This document shows positions 1 to 7,266 of a DNA stretch of 12,683 nucleotides, in pieces. Numbering within the stretch: position 1 is the first letter of the stretch; every line of letters starts with the position of its first letter. Where the stretch lies: positions 1-12,683 of the forward strand of contig JBLHWU010000190.1 in the NCBI GenBank assembly GCA_047629355.1. The letters run 5' to 3'. The DNA is from CAYUNA01 sp047629355 (GTDB taxonomy: Bacteria; Bacteroidota; Bacteroidia; Chitinophagales; Saprospiraceae). Made by a program: the position numbers and the translations under genes. A model generated the notes under the pieces. It saw only the letters and a program-made list of their open reading frames with translations. It did not search any database and was not told the origin of the DNA.

Positions 1-428
1 TTACAATTAAGCGGAACAATCGATGACGTCATTTGGATATTTCCAATAGGAATACCTCCATCACAACCATCAAAAGCGTCTGGAAAATCGGGTACTTGAA
101 GTGCATCACTACATTCTATTGTTAAATCAGGTGGAATATTTGTGAAAAATGGTTCAAAAGTATCTATATAAGTATAAGTCACCGAAACAGATTGAGCCAT
201 ATTTCCACAGTTATCCATGACATCAAAAGTAAAAACTTCTGCCCGTACTTGGTTATTATTACAATTAAGCGGAACAATCGATGACGTCATTTGGATATTT
301 CCAATAGGAATACCTCCATCACAACCATCAAAAGCGTCTGGAAAATCGGGTACTTGAAGTGCATCACTACATTCTATTGTTAAATCAGGTGGAATATTTG
401 TGAAAAATGGTTCAAAAGTATCTATATA
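1..428 (-). repeat. Perfect direct repeat encoding HYR-like modules, period 258 bp
   Basis: Positions 1-170 and 259-428 are identical base for base. The period of 258 bp equals 86 codons, so the frame is kept. The left copy is cut by the window edge, so the identical stretch may be longer. At protein level the unit runs from TYTYIDTFEPFF through IPPDLTIEC, DGCDGG and PLNCN to DNCGN. A more diverged module lies at about 430-680. Complete identity including third codon positions means recent duplication or gene conversion, and more copies probably follow to the left. Confidence 0.95.
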
Positions 429-2918
429 TGTATAGATTACGCTTACCGAAGCAGGATTTCCTCCCGCATCCATGACGGTAAAAATCCATTCATCCTGACT
501 GGTTTGATTGTTGAAACAACCTAAAGGTGTAAAAACACTATTGAACATAATATTCGCAGAAATATCTCCATCACAAGCATCCTCAGCAGTAGGGAAAGGT
601 GGCACAATGACGAAATCACTACATTCAAGCGTTAAATCAGGTGGGACATTGGAAAAAACCGGCGGATCGTTGTCGGGGTTACAGTTGCCGACGGTGGCAC
701 AAGCGGAGAGTTCGGAGGCTTCAACCTCAATCATACCATTAGCTAAAGAAATACTGGACATTGCAGTTACTATATCTCCAATATTAAAATTAGTAGCTGG
801 TGTAAAAGTCCATGTGCCATCAGGTTGAACGCTTGTCACGCCTACATAACTTCCCTGACAAGCCGCAGTTGGACAAGTGGAATTATCTTGAAGATATATT
901 TCTACATCAGAAAAATTAATATTAAATAAGGCAGTCCCTGTAATTTCGGTAGGGGATGCAGTCAAAATAATTGGACTCGGTTGGTTATTATTCCCAATAC
1001 CATTTAGCTCAATTGCTTTAGTAGTATTGCAGATAAAATTATTTTCCCAAATATCATTTAAGTTACTAAATACAGAAACCCCAACATCATTATTAGCTAT
1101 TGTATTGGCTCTTACCGTTGTATTTTCACCACCAAGAAGCGCAACCCCTGTACTTGCACCGTAAGTGCCACCGTTTTCAGTAGTACCAATAAAATTAGTG
1201 AAAATAATGGTATTATTAGAATTAGCCCTGATGTCAATTAACGGGTTACCATCTCCAGAAGAAGCACCTATCATATTAAAACGTATATTTGTAGTATCCG
1301 CATTTAATTGACACTGAATACCTACAGATGACAGGGTATTGCCTACACCATTTTCATCAATTCCAATTCGATTTCCTTCAATCGTACAATTGTCCGCTTC
1401 GCTTATAAAAATTTGTTGGGCTGCATTATTCGTAATAATATTCCCCATTCCAACAGCACCAATTCGATTACCACTACCCATAGGAGAGATAAATATTCCA
1501 CTACCTGAAGAGTTTTGTAATTTCAATCCATAGATTTCTGCATTTTCTCCACCTATATAAATTGAAGTGCTTTGTGTACTAAATGTTCCATCCAAAACAA
1601 TAACAGGATTATCCACAAATCCAGGTTGAGTTGTTCCATCCACAATCGTTCCTGCATCAATAATATCATATCGGGTAAAATAAGTAATCGTATGCGGGCC
1701 ATTCCCTGGTATATTAAAACTAATGGTTTGGCTACCTGCAAGATTATTTGTGCATGTTATGGCATTCCGCAACGACCCTGCTCCCAAATCATTCGTATTC
1801 GTCACCACAAAACCTCCATTTTGGTTCTCAAACGCCCCCAAATCAGGGAAGCAAGTGACGATGCGAGGATTAAATATTTGGTCAAAATCAATGACTTCAG
1901 CGATGTTGATGTCACCGTCTCCGTCATTAATATCTATTGGAAGTAGCGAAATATCTCCTAAATTGATACCCAACGAACCATCTGCCAAAGCCAAATCACC
2001 GAAAGGCGCATTGACGAAATTGGGTATTCCAGTGATGTTGTTGTTCGTACCAGCCGTTAAGCCTGAACCTGCAAAATTGCCGATGAGGTTGTGAGAAGCA
2101 GTTAAAGTGGCATCATTTTGAATATCAGCGTTGTTTGGTGCCACATTTCCAAATACAATGGAATTTTGCAATAACAAATCACTACCTACCGAGTTCCAAA
2201 TACCTCCGCCACTTATACTTGCAGTATTAAATGCAAAGGTACAATTCGTAAAAACATTACCTGCAGACCCTGGTGCGATAGCACCTCCGAAAGAACCCGC
2301 AGTATTGTTAAAAAAAGAACAATTAACCAAAGTGCTTGGTACAAATAAATCTACTGCACCTGATTGAGAGATAGCGATATTATCAGCAAAATGGCAATTA
2401 ATCATGTACAGAGTTCCTCCAGAGGCTGCCAATGCTCCACCATTTCCACTATTGTTTCCAACAAAAATACAATTAGACACGATTAAATCGCCAAAACTAC
2501 TAATGCCTCCTCCGAAATCATTCCCAGAATTACCGTTTTCTATTCTAAAATTTTTGATAGATACGGAATTGCCACCTGCAATGTCAAAAATTCGATTGGT
2601 ACCATTTCCGTTCAACGTAATACTTTCACTGTTGCCATCGATTACCAAACTCTTATTGATAAAAATTTGCCCACTCGTCAGTGTTATCGTACCACTCAGA
2701 TTAAACTCAATCTGGTCACCAGAAGGCGCAGCCAAGTTGTCAACAGCGTCTCGAAGCGAGCCAGAGCCACTGTCGTTCAAATTGGTGACAAGATAAATTG
2801 CCCCTTGCATCGAAATACTAAAAGCCATCAAAAAAACGGTAAACATTGAGGATTTGTTGAAAAAGGGAAGACATAGCTCCACCTTCTTCATTCTTTGGCA
2901 GAATGATTGTAAATTCAT
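1..2918 (-). CDS. Secreted choice-of-anchor-Q / parallel beta-helix protein with C-terminal HYR-like repeats (3' end outside window)
   Basis: This is one open frame of 972 codons without a stop, cut by the window edge inside a repeat. Start M1 (2918) or M10 (2891) is followed by a hydrophobic stretch (MFTVFLMAFSIS) ending MQGA, a plausible signal peptide. Two blocks begin with the same motif, VTNLNDSGSGSLRDAV near residue 38 and VTNTNDLGAGSLRNAI near residue 370. Each leads into Gly/Asn-rich beta-helix coils. The first block closes with an EF-hand-like DINDGDGDINIAE (about 330-342) and FNPRIVTCFPDLGAFE, the usual end of choice-of-anchor-Q domains. From about residue 747, DPPVFSNVPPDLTLEC opens the first of at least three HYR-like modules of about 86 residues with conserved Cys (LTIEC, GCDG, LNC, DNCGN). 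I infer an exported or surface adhesin-like protein; a C-terminal T9SS domain is expected but lies beyond the edge. No enzymatic residues can be assigned. Confidence 0.88.
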   Translation of the reverse strand, partial: MNLQSFCQRMKKVELCLPFFNKSSMFTVFLMAFSISMQGAIYLVTNLNDSGSGSLRDAVDNLAAPSGDQIEFNLSGTITLTSGQIFINKSLVIDGNSESITLNGNGTNRIFDIAGGNSVSIKNFRIENGNSGNDFGGGISSFGDLIVSNCIFVGNNSGNGGALAASGGTLYMINCHFADNIAISQSGAVDLFVPSTLVNCSFFNNTAGSFGGAIAPGSAGNVFTNCTFAFNTASISGGGIWNSVGSDLLLQNSIVFGNVAPNNADIQNDATLTASHNLIGNFAGSGLTAGTNNNITGIPNFVNAPFGDLALADGSLGINLGDISLLPIDINDGDGDINIAEVIDFDQIFNPRIVTCFPDLGAFENQNGGFVVTNTNDLGAGSLRNAITCTNNLAGSQTISFNIPGNGPHTITYFTRYDIIDAGTIVDGTTQPGFVDNPVIVLDGTFSTQSTSIYIGGENAEIYGLKLQNSSGSGIFISPMGSGNRIGAVGMGNIITNNAAQQIFISEADNCTIEGNRIGIDENGVGNTLSSVGIQCQLNADTTNIRFNMIGASSGDGNPLIDIRANSNNTIIFTNFIGTTENGGTYGASTGVALLGGENTTVRANTIANNDVGVSVFSNLNDIWENNFICNTTKAIELNGIGNNNQPSPIILTASPTEITGTALFNINFSDVEIYLQDNSTCPTAACQGSYVGVTSVQPDGTWTFTPATNFNIGDIVTAMSSISLANGMIEVEASELSACATVGNCNPDNDPPVFSNVPPDLTLECSDFVIVPPFPTAEDACDGDISANIMFNSVFTPLGCFNNQTSQDEWIFTVMDAGGNPASVSVIYTYIDTFEPFFTNIPPDLTIECSDALQVPDFPDAFDGCDGGIPIGNIQMTSSIVPLNCNNNQVRAEVFTFDVMDNCGNMAQSVSVTYTYIDTFEPFFTNIPPDLTIECSDALQVPDFPDAFDGCDGGIPIGNIQMTSSIVPLNC

Positions 2919-3101
2919 TGTTTTGTTGTTTCAAAAATTTAGAAAAACAGGTTTAAATGCAAAGACCTACACGGTCAGAACATTATTCAAGAAGTTGTAA
3001 GATTAGAGTTGAAAGCGAACCTGTACTGATTTCAAATAGTAAAATCAGTATGCAAGCCATTCAGTGGTATTAGAATCTATTTAATTAATTTCAGAGTATT
3101 C

Positions 3102-3135
3102 TAAGTAACGCGTAGCAATTACCACGTGTTCCTTA
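3102..3135. repeat. Mini palindromic element, AAGGAACGCG family (ends only)
   Basis: A 34-base near-palindrome bounded by TA on both sides. The left end reads AAGTAACGCGTAG and the right end, on the opposite strand, AAGGAACACGTGG. The ends match the termini of the 166-bp element at 12303-12468 (AAGGAACGCGTAG), with almost no core between them. It looks like an internally deleted copy or a footprint. Confidence 0.55.
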
Positions 3136-3500
3136 AGTGGTTATATCTCTGTACCTGAGGTACCGTTTAGTAAATTAAATATATCAGTGAGTTCTATAAT
3201 GTAGGTAATTTAATCACGATAGATTTCAAAAAATGTACGCGATTAGTTTGTTGTGGTTATTTTTTTTATTGAGTAAGTGGTATTTTTAGTATTTTTTTTT
3301 TGGAAAAAAAAACTGTCCTGTCTGATAGATAATAATAAGTAAAGGTGGAAAAATATGTCATACTTGGTATCTAAATAAGCATTTTTTACACAAAAAATTA
3401 TATCGTTTTTTAACACTTCATAAGTCTTATTTATGGTTAAAAAAAGAAATAAAATCTTCTGTCTAAAATATCGTGAATTAGTTGTGTTAAATTGATAGGA

Positions 3501-3508
3501 CAAAGGTA
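3501..3508 (-). promoter_or_regulatory. Candidate Bacteroidota -7 promoter box (minus strand)
   Basis: On the minus strand this reads TACCTTTG, an exact match to the Bacteroidota -7 consensus TAnnTTTG. The predicted start lies about 575 bases ahead of the beta-helix gene, and I found no closer TAnnTTTG upstream of it. No clear -33 TTTG box is visible at the expected distance, so this is a weak call. Confidence 0.3.
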
Positions 3509-3614
3509 TAAGTAAGCACGAAAATTCTGAATAGGTACAGGAGTGGGAAAGAGTAGGGTCTTGCCCCTACTTGTCAAAAAAAATGGTTGGAATCGGGCAG
3601 TTTAGAGGAGGCTG

Positions 3615-3656
3615 TAAGGAACGCGAAATGAATCAAGTAATTTTCGCCACTCCTTA
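3615..3656. repeat. Mini palindromic element at 3' side of membrane-protein gene
   Basis: TA-bounded inverted repeat: TAAGGAACGCGAAA at the left end and, on the opposite strand, TAAGGAGTGGCGAAAA at the right end. It starts 7 bases past the stop codon of the minus-strand membrane protein gene, so its hairpin would fall in that mRNA's 3' untranslated region and may act as 3' end structure. The ends match the AAGGAACGCG family. Confidence 0.5.
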
Positions 3657-3663
3657 GCACAAA

Positions 3664-4374
3664 TTATCTCCGCCCAAAAATTCTAATCGGCAACCAAACC
3701 AGCAAAAACAAAACTACCGCCACTGCCTGCCCCGTCAAAATATACCAAGGATACGGTCCCATCAAATCCAAGGCCGATGCTACAGGCGGTTTACCCATCA
3801 AATACGCATAGTTTGAACCTAAAATCACATTCATTCCATACACAAGAACAAGGTATAAATTCGCTGCTAAAAAGGATTTGTAAAGGCTTTTAAAAGTCGG
3901 GTACATTTTGAAAACAACGGTAATATAAATCGCATAAACAATCAATCCACCGTGTACAATCCAGTATTTAAACCATTCAAAATTAGGGTAATTATTCGAT
4001 AAATGTGGAGTCAAAACACCCTGTAGCGTTCCTGCTAAAATCCAGAAATAAATGATTTCATGGATTTTAAATTTTGGCATCCACATCAAGAAAGGCAGCA
4101 GCACCGCGACGATATTGCAGAGATCAAGTGGCAAGTGTTTCGCCATTTCAAAATCACCCAAATAATAGTAAATACCAATCCAGAAAAACGCCCAAAAAGC
4201 AATCGTCACCGCAAGGATACGGGACACCCAAATTCTTTGAAAGTAATTCAAATAACGATTGGACAACCAAGGAATCACAATTGACAAGACAACTATCAGC
4301 CCCATGATAGTCAGGTGCTGTGTGCCATACGTAACGAAGGTGTCGTTGTATTCAAAAAACGGGTGGTTGTCCAT
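3664..4374 (-). CDS. TIGR02206-family integral membrane protein (YwaF-like)
   Basis: A 236-residue, strongly hydrophobic protein with six to seven predicted membrane segments, roughly residues 20-36, 49-70, 84-99, 105-121, 136-155, 168-186 and 208-230. Family landmarks are HLPLDLCN (80-87), the GTLQGVLTPHL segment (115-125), HGGLIVYAIYITVVF (141-155), NYAYLMGKPP (188-197) and GPYPWYIL (206-213). These match the TIGR02206 / TP0381 group of about 230-residue membrane proteins as I know them, whose biochemical role is not established. The length is normal, so the ATG at 4374 is likely right. The leader is A-rich (AAAAGAAAATAAG), without a Shine-Dalgarno. A palindromic MITE-like element ends only 27 bases upstream of the start codon, so the promoter lies inside or beyond it. 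No neighbour suggests a partner. Confidence 0.85.
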   Translation of the reverse strand: MDNHPFFEYNDTFVTYGTQHLTIMGLIVVLSIVIPWLSNRYLNYFQRIWVSRILAVTIAFWAFFWIGIYYYLGDFEMAKHLPLDLCNIVAVLLPFLMWMPKFKIHEIIYFWILAGTLQGVLTPHLSNNYPNFEWFKYWIVHGGLIVYAIYITVVFKMYPTFKSLYKSFLAANLYLVLVYGMNVILGSNYAYLMGKPPVASALDLMGPYPWYILTGQAVAVVLFLLVWLPIRIFGRR

Positions 4375-4401
4375 CTTATTTTCTTTTAAAAGGTCTGAGC
4401 T

Positions 4402-4594
4402 TAGTAACGGTGAAAGAATAAGTTCCCCAACTATCCTCGTTTATTTTGGTCTTTTTCTCCACTTCGGTCGAAATGACAAGAGGTATTTGCTTTTGAAATA
4501 GGAGTTATCTCTACATAATGACTGTTTCAAAAGTGGAAAATAAGGACAAAAGAAATACTTGATAGATGGCGGAGTTATTTTTTTTCCGTTACTA
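4402..4594. repeat. MITE-like palindromic element, TAGTAACGG family, copy 1
   Basis: Imperfect terminal inverted repeats of about 33 bp: TAGTAACGGTGAAAGAATAA at the left and, on the opposite strand, TAGTAACGGAAAAAAAATAA at the right. Both continue into a GTTCCCCA/CTCCGCCA-type block and CTAT. An inner stem TTTTGAAA (4491-4498) pairs with TTTCAAAA (4525-4532), so the strand can fold into a long nested hairpin. The core is nearly identical to the copy at 12046-12239 in the opposite orientation. No coding sequence. It lies 27 bases upstream of the TIGR02206-family start codon. Confidence 0.85.
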
Positions 4595-4759
4595 AGGAAC
4601 GCGGAATAAATAAATGCAGATTCTTGGGAGTGAGGTTTTATTCTCCCTTTTTGCTTTAAAAAATCATTAATGGCCTATATTATTGAAAAAAATTTAAAGG
4701 GAAAATAGCGGAAAAAGATGTTTATAAAATTACCGAACTAATTGCTACGAGTTACCTCA
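4593..4759. repeat. MITE-like palindromic element, AAGGAACGCG family, copy A
   Basis: Abuts the previous element and shares its terminal TA. The left end AAGGAACGCGGAATAAATAA pairs, with mismatches, with the right end, which reads AGGTAACTCGTAGCAATTAG on the opposite strand. An inner stem is formed by CTTTAAAAAATCATTAAT and ATTATTGAAAAAAATTTAAAG-like sequence around GGCCTAT. The right half (GCGGAAAAAGATG, TTTATAAAATTACC) matches the copy at 12303-12468, and the lengths agree (167 and 166). This copy is more diverged and probably older. Confidence 0.75.
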
Positions 4760-4787
4760 TCTGGGGTCAAAACATCCTATGATATGC

Positions 4788-4860
4788 AGTGGGTTCAGCC
4801 CACCTCGTACCTTTTACTTCTAAGCAAAACCGAAGTGGTGGGCAGAACCCACCGCTTCGG
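4788..4860. repeat. Paired GTGGGTTCTGCCCAC hairpins downstream of fumarylacetoacetase
   Basis: The left unit, GTGGGTTCAGCCCAC (4789-4803), is itself a hairpin. The right unit, 4830-4860, forms a 13-bp stem: CCGAAG plus GGTGGG pairs with CCCACC plus CTTCGG around the loop CAGAA. The two units are also inverted copies of each other (GGTGGG-CAGAA-CCCACC against GGTGGGTTCTGCCCACC read backwards). They lie 68-140 bases past the fah stop codon on its 3' side, so they may help end that transcript. There is no classic T-run on the minus strand, which favours a dispersed palindromic repeat. Confidence 0.6.
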
Positions 4861-4927
4861 AAGAACTTGTTTTGTTGCAAAAAACTTAGAAGGCGTTTTT
4901 TAAACCTATTTTCGCATAATTTTTCAA

Positions 4928-6196
4928 TTAAACCGCCGGCAGCACCTTCCCATCACAATCTCCAAATCCAATCCGTACCCCATCTTTCTCACACCAGCCT
5001 TTCAATTTCAAGGTATCCCCATCTTTCAAAAACTTGCGCTCCGAGCCATCTGGCATCGGAATAGGTTTAGAACCTCGCCAAGTCAACTCCAATAATGAAC
5101 CATAAGAATCAGGCGATTTTCCGCTAATCGTACCCGATGCATACATGTCACCGACGTTGATATTACAGCCGTTGACGGTTTGGTGCGCGAGTTGCTGTAC
5201 CATATTCCAGTACATATATTTGAAATTAGAATTACAAACCGTATGCGCATCTCCGCCGTCTGGCTGAATCTGAATTTGCAAATTAATATCGTAATTCTTC
5301 TTGCCTTCATACTGTAAATACGGCAAAACTCGCGGGTCTTGCTTCGGACTTTCCACTCTAAATGGCTCCAAGGCATCCATCGTAATCACCCAAGGCGATA
5401 CGGTAGAACCAAAGCTTTTTCCCAAAAACGGTCCTAATGGCTGGTATTCCCAACCCTGAATGTCTCGCGCCGACCAGTCATTGAACAAAATCAAACCAAA
5501 CATATAATCTTCCGCTTCTGCGGTCGAAACGCTCTCTCCCATTTTCGTGGACTTACCAATTACAAAGCCCATTTCTAATTCACAATCCAATAAGTTTGTC
5601 GGCCCAAAACCTGGCTGCGTCTCCCCTTCCGCTGGTCGCTTCTGCCCTTTCGGACGAATAATATCTGTTCCCGAAACCACAATCGAAGATGCACGTCCGT
5701 GATAGCCAATTGGAATGTGTTTCCAGTTCGGCATCAAGGCATTTTCTTTTCCTCGAAACATCGTTCCTACATTCATGGCATGCTCGATGCTTGAATAAAA
5801 ATCGGTGTAATCGCCAATTTTTATGGGCATCAACATCTCACATTTGTCCTTATCATGCAAAAAGTGCCAAGAGATGTTTTTCGCTTCCTCATTATTTTCA
5901 TCAAAAATATCTGCTAAACGATTCCGCAAATCCCGCGTTTTTTGCTTACCCAAAGCCATTAAATCGTTTAGGTATCTATTTTTAAAAATGTCCTTGTCAA
6001 TTTCTAAATCGTCAAACAATGCCAAAAAATTCATCACTGATAAATCCACCACATAATCGCCCAAAGCGGTACAGACACGCGGATTGGTGTTGCTTTTGGT
6101 GCGAAATACGCCAAATGGTAAGTTTTGAATTGGAAAATCAGTATTTTCTGGGACTTCGACCCATGTTTTTCGGTTAGGATTGTTAGCTGGTATCAT
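4928..6196 (-). CDS. fah: Fumarylacetoacetase (EC 3.7.1.2)
   Basis: A cytosolic enzyme that splits 4-fumarylacetoacetate into fumarate and acetoacetate, the last step of phenylalanine/tyrosine breakdown through homogentisate. The 422-residue protein has the normal length: an N-terminal FAH domain (about 26-122), then the metal-binding catalytic domain. Compared from memory with mouse FAH, the key residues are present: D132, Y134 and H139 in DYTDFYSSIEHA, R148, Y165 in IPIGYHGRASS, E206 and E208 in LLDCELEMG, D240 and Q247 in NDWSARDIQGWEYQ, K260 in GPFLGKSFG, and E370 in GSLLELTW. The C-terminal HMYW-like region is FKYMYWNMVQQLAHQTVNGC. D132, E206, E208 and D240 would hold the divalent metal. 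No homogentisate dioxygenase or other tyrosine-catabolic gene is in the window. A palindromic element begins 22 bases upstream of the ATG, with no Shine-Dalgarno between. Confidence 0.97.
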   Translation of the reverse strand: MIPANNPNRKTWVEVPENTDFPIQNLPFGVFRTKSNTNPRVCTALGDYVVDLSVMNFLALFDDLEIDKDIFKNRYLNDLMALGKQKTRDLRNRLADIFDENNEEAKNISWHFLHDKDKCEMLMPIKIGDYTDFYSSIEHAMNVGTMFRGKENALMPNWKHIPIGYHGRASSIVVSGTDIIRPKGQKRPAEGETQPGFGPTNLLDCELEMGFVIGKSTKMGESVSTAEAEDYMFGLILFNDWSARDIQGWEYQPLGPFLGKSFGSTVSPWVITMDALEPFRVESPKQDPRVLPYLQYEGKKNYDINLQIQIQPDGGDAHTVCNSNFKYMYWNMVQQLAHQTVNGCNINVGDMYASGTISGKSPDSYGSLLELTWRGSKPIPMPDGSERKFLKDGDTLKLKGWCEKDGVRIGFGDCDGKVLPAV

Positions 6197-6218
6197 AAAA
6201 TTTGGTATGTAAGTATAT

Positions 6219-6380
6219 TAGTAACGGTAAAAAAATAACTCCGCCATTTAGACAGGGCAAATTTCCCTTATTTTTCACTTGAAATCAGTCAAAGTATCAA
6301 CAATCATACTTCTTTCAAGTAAAAACTGAGAAAAATCATCCACTATCTAAATGGGGAACTTATTCTTTCACCGTTACTTA
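6219..6380. repeat. MITE-like palindromic element, TAGTAACGG family, copy 2 with different core
   Basis: Ends TAGTAACGGTAAAAAAATAA (left) and, on the opposite strand, TAAGTAACGGTGAAAGAATA (right), both followed by a CTCCGCCATTTAGA / GTTCCCCATTTAGA block. The core differs from copies 1 and 3 but again contains an inner stem: TTTTTCACTTGAAA (6271-6284) with TTTCAAGTAAAAA (6313-6325). The flanks carry the direct repeat GTATAT (6213-6218 and 6381-6386), which could be a target-site duplication. It lies 22 bases upstream of the fah start codon. Confidence 0.85.
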
Positions 6381-6455
6381 GTATATTTTTGGGTGTACAT
6401 TTTTAAATGACGATGGTCGTTTGTAAAGTCTTATAAAATCAGTTTTCATAGCATT

Positions 6456-6587
6456 AACCCCCGACCCCTAAAGGGGAGTACATCCGAGATTCTGATGAAA
6501 TTAGTTGATATGACAAGATATTTTTCAGCACTTTCCCTAATATACCTTATTAAAAATTAAGGTACTCCCCTTTAGGAGTCGGGGGTT
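6456..6587. repeat. Long-armed inverted repeat, AACCCCCGACCCCTAAAGG type
   Basis: Arms of 26 bases at 6456-6481 and 6562-6587 are inverted copies with one mismatch (AACCCCCGACC against AACCCCCGACT, then CCTAAAGGGGAGTAC). Each arm contains the smaller palindrome CCCCTAAAGGGG or a near copy. The 80-base spacer is AT-rich and non-coding. It lies in the long gap upstream of fah and was probably acquired as a palindromic element. Confidence 0.8.
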
Positions 6588-6778
6588 GGTGCAAAAAGGA
6601 CAGAACTTCCTAAACGACATTAGTACAGACCCATATTTTCAAGTTCGGCAAATGTAGGAAATTTTATTGTCTGCATAGAAATTTTAACAGATAGGAGTTG
6701 GAATAGAAGTATTAAATGTGGGGTTGATTTATAGCGACCTCTTTCGTGCACCCTAAACCGAAAACATTGAGCCGTAAA

Positions 6779-6842
6779 ATAAAAAAACTCCAACACCTGG
6801 GATGGTGATGGAGCACTAAACATACTATGAGAAAACTACACA
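6779..6842 (-). ncRNA. Candidate short terminated transcript (sRNA or leader), minus strand
   Basis: A TAnnTTTG-type box (TACCTTTG, 6846-6853 on the minus strand) is followed about 30 bases later by a hairpin, CTCCA-T-CACC / GGTG-T-TGGAG with a 6-base loop, and then seven T. Together they would give an RNA of about 60 bases with an intrinsic terminator. The short open frame that starts inside it (ATG at 6823) reads straight through the terminator and resembles no protein I know. No gene follows on the minus strand for about 590 bases until fah, so a fah leader is possible but distant. No -33 box is evident. Confidence 0.35.
6781..6813 (-). terminator. Intrinsic terminator-like hairpin on the minus strand
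   Basis: Stem of 5 plus 4 base pairs with one internal T/T mismatch: 6809-6813 pairs with 6788-6792 and 6804-6807 with 6794-6797, with loop 6798-6803. Seven T (6787-6781) follow on the minus strand, continuing as ATTTT. This is a textbook intrinsic terminator shape. Confidence 0.6.
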
Positions 6843-6845
6843 ATG

Positions 6846-6853
6846 CAAAGGTA
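6846..6853 (-). promoter_or_regulatory. Candidate -7 promoter box for the short minus-strand transcript
   Basis: The minus strand reads TACCTTTGC, an exact TAnnTTTG match. The expected start is near 6838-6841. The -33 TTTG element is not clearly present (AACTTTTATC-like sequence lies slightly too close), so support comes mainly from the terminator at the right distance downstream. Confidence 0.35.
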
Positions 6854-6973
6854 GCACCTTTATTAAGATAAAAGTCCTGTCTTTTAGTGAATGGTCATGT
6901 ATTAAGGAAAAGTGGTATGTTTTAGTTATTAAACGGATTGTTAAATTTTAAATATGAATTATTCTTTTTAATG

Positions 6974-7012
6974 AAAAAGGAGATTTAAGCCATTTGCTTA
7001 AACCTCCTTTTT
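6974..7012. terminator. Bidirectional intrinsic terminator
   Basis: AAAAAGGAGATTTAAGC (6974-6990) pairs with GCTTAAACCTCCTTTTT (6996-7012) around a 5-base loop, with a single A/C mismatch. A-run and T-run ends make it active on either strand. On the minus strand it would end the transcript of the T9SS cargo gene, whose stop codon is about 340 bases upstream. The MITE-like element at 7109-7266 lies between stop codon and terminator. No plus-strand gene ends near it. Confidence 0.75.
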
Positions 7013-7108
7013 TTCAAAAAAAATAATTCTTAGTAAAACCGATTTAATAAGTTGGACCATAATGCGCCGTAATTTTTTCTTCTAAAGAATTCAAAAAATC
7101 GTTGCATA

Positions 7109-7266
7109 AGTAGGTGACCTTAAATAATCGACACTTTTGACAGAGGATATTTTTTGTTTAAGAAAAAAAAAAATCCTTTAATAGTCCTTCTATTGAAGGC
7201 GTTTTTAAGTTTTTTAAACGGAAAATAGTCCTGTCGAAAAGTGTCGATTATTTAGGGGCACTTACT
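7109..7266. repeat. MITE-like element with AGTAGGTG/CACTTACT ends and TA flanks
   Basis: Terminal inverted repeats of about 35 bp. The left begins AGTAGGTGACCTTAAATAAT and the right, on the opposite strand, AGTAAGTGCCCCTAAATAAT. Both continue CGACACTTTT and GACAG. A TA dinucleotide directly flanks each end (7107-7108 and 7267-7268), as expected for TA target-site duplication (IS630/Tc1-mariner type; this link is inference). The core has an inner inverted repeat (GTTTAAGAAAA with TTTTTTAAAC) and no coding sequence. Similar terminal sequence recurs at 9815. Confidence 0.85.

Larger units (their letters stand above)
2919..3663. other. AT-rich intergenic region with small palindromes
   Basis: No convincing gene lies in these 745 bases. 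The only long frame (3243-3503, minus) needs a TTG start and reads through poly-A/T tracts. The region would hold the 5' leader of the beta-helix gene on the minus strand and the 3' side of the membrane protein gene. It contains a 9-bp stem hairpin (TACTGATTT at 3024-3032 with AAATCAGTA at 3042-3050), the 13-base palindrome GTACCTGAGGTAC at 3151-3163, and a 7-bp hairpin at 3552-3571 (AGTAGGG/CCCTACT). It also holds two mini copies of the AAGGAACGCG repeat family, listed separately. Confidence 0.6.

Noticed and set aside
508..2849. Many plus-strand frames over the left 2.9 kb
   Set aside because: All are shadows of the continuous 972-codon minus-strand frame, which has coherent domains.
3243..3503. 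86-codon minus-strand frame
   Set aside because: It starts with TTG, crosses long A/T runs and gives a low-complexity Lys/Asn/Phe-rich product. It overlaps the candidate promoter box.
4789..5064. 91-codon plus-strand frame
   Set aside because: It starts inside the GTGGGTT hairpins and then runs antisense to the C-terminus of fumarylacetoacetase.
6620..6823. 67-codon minus-strand frame with FFYF run, as a possible Phe/Tyr leader peptide for fah
   Set aside because: The Phe codons are the T-run of the terminator hairpin itself, so the frame reads through the terminator. Classic attenuator layout has the codons before the stem. No recognisable protein.
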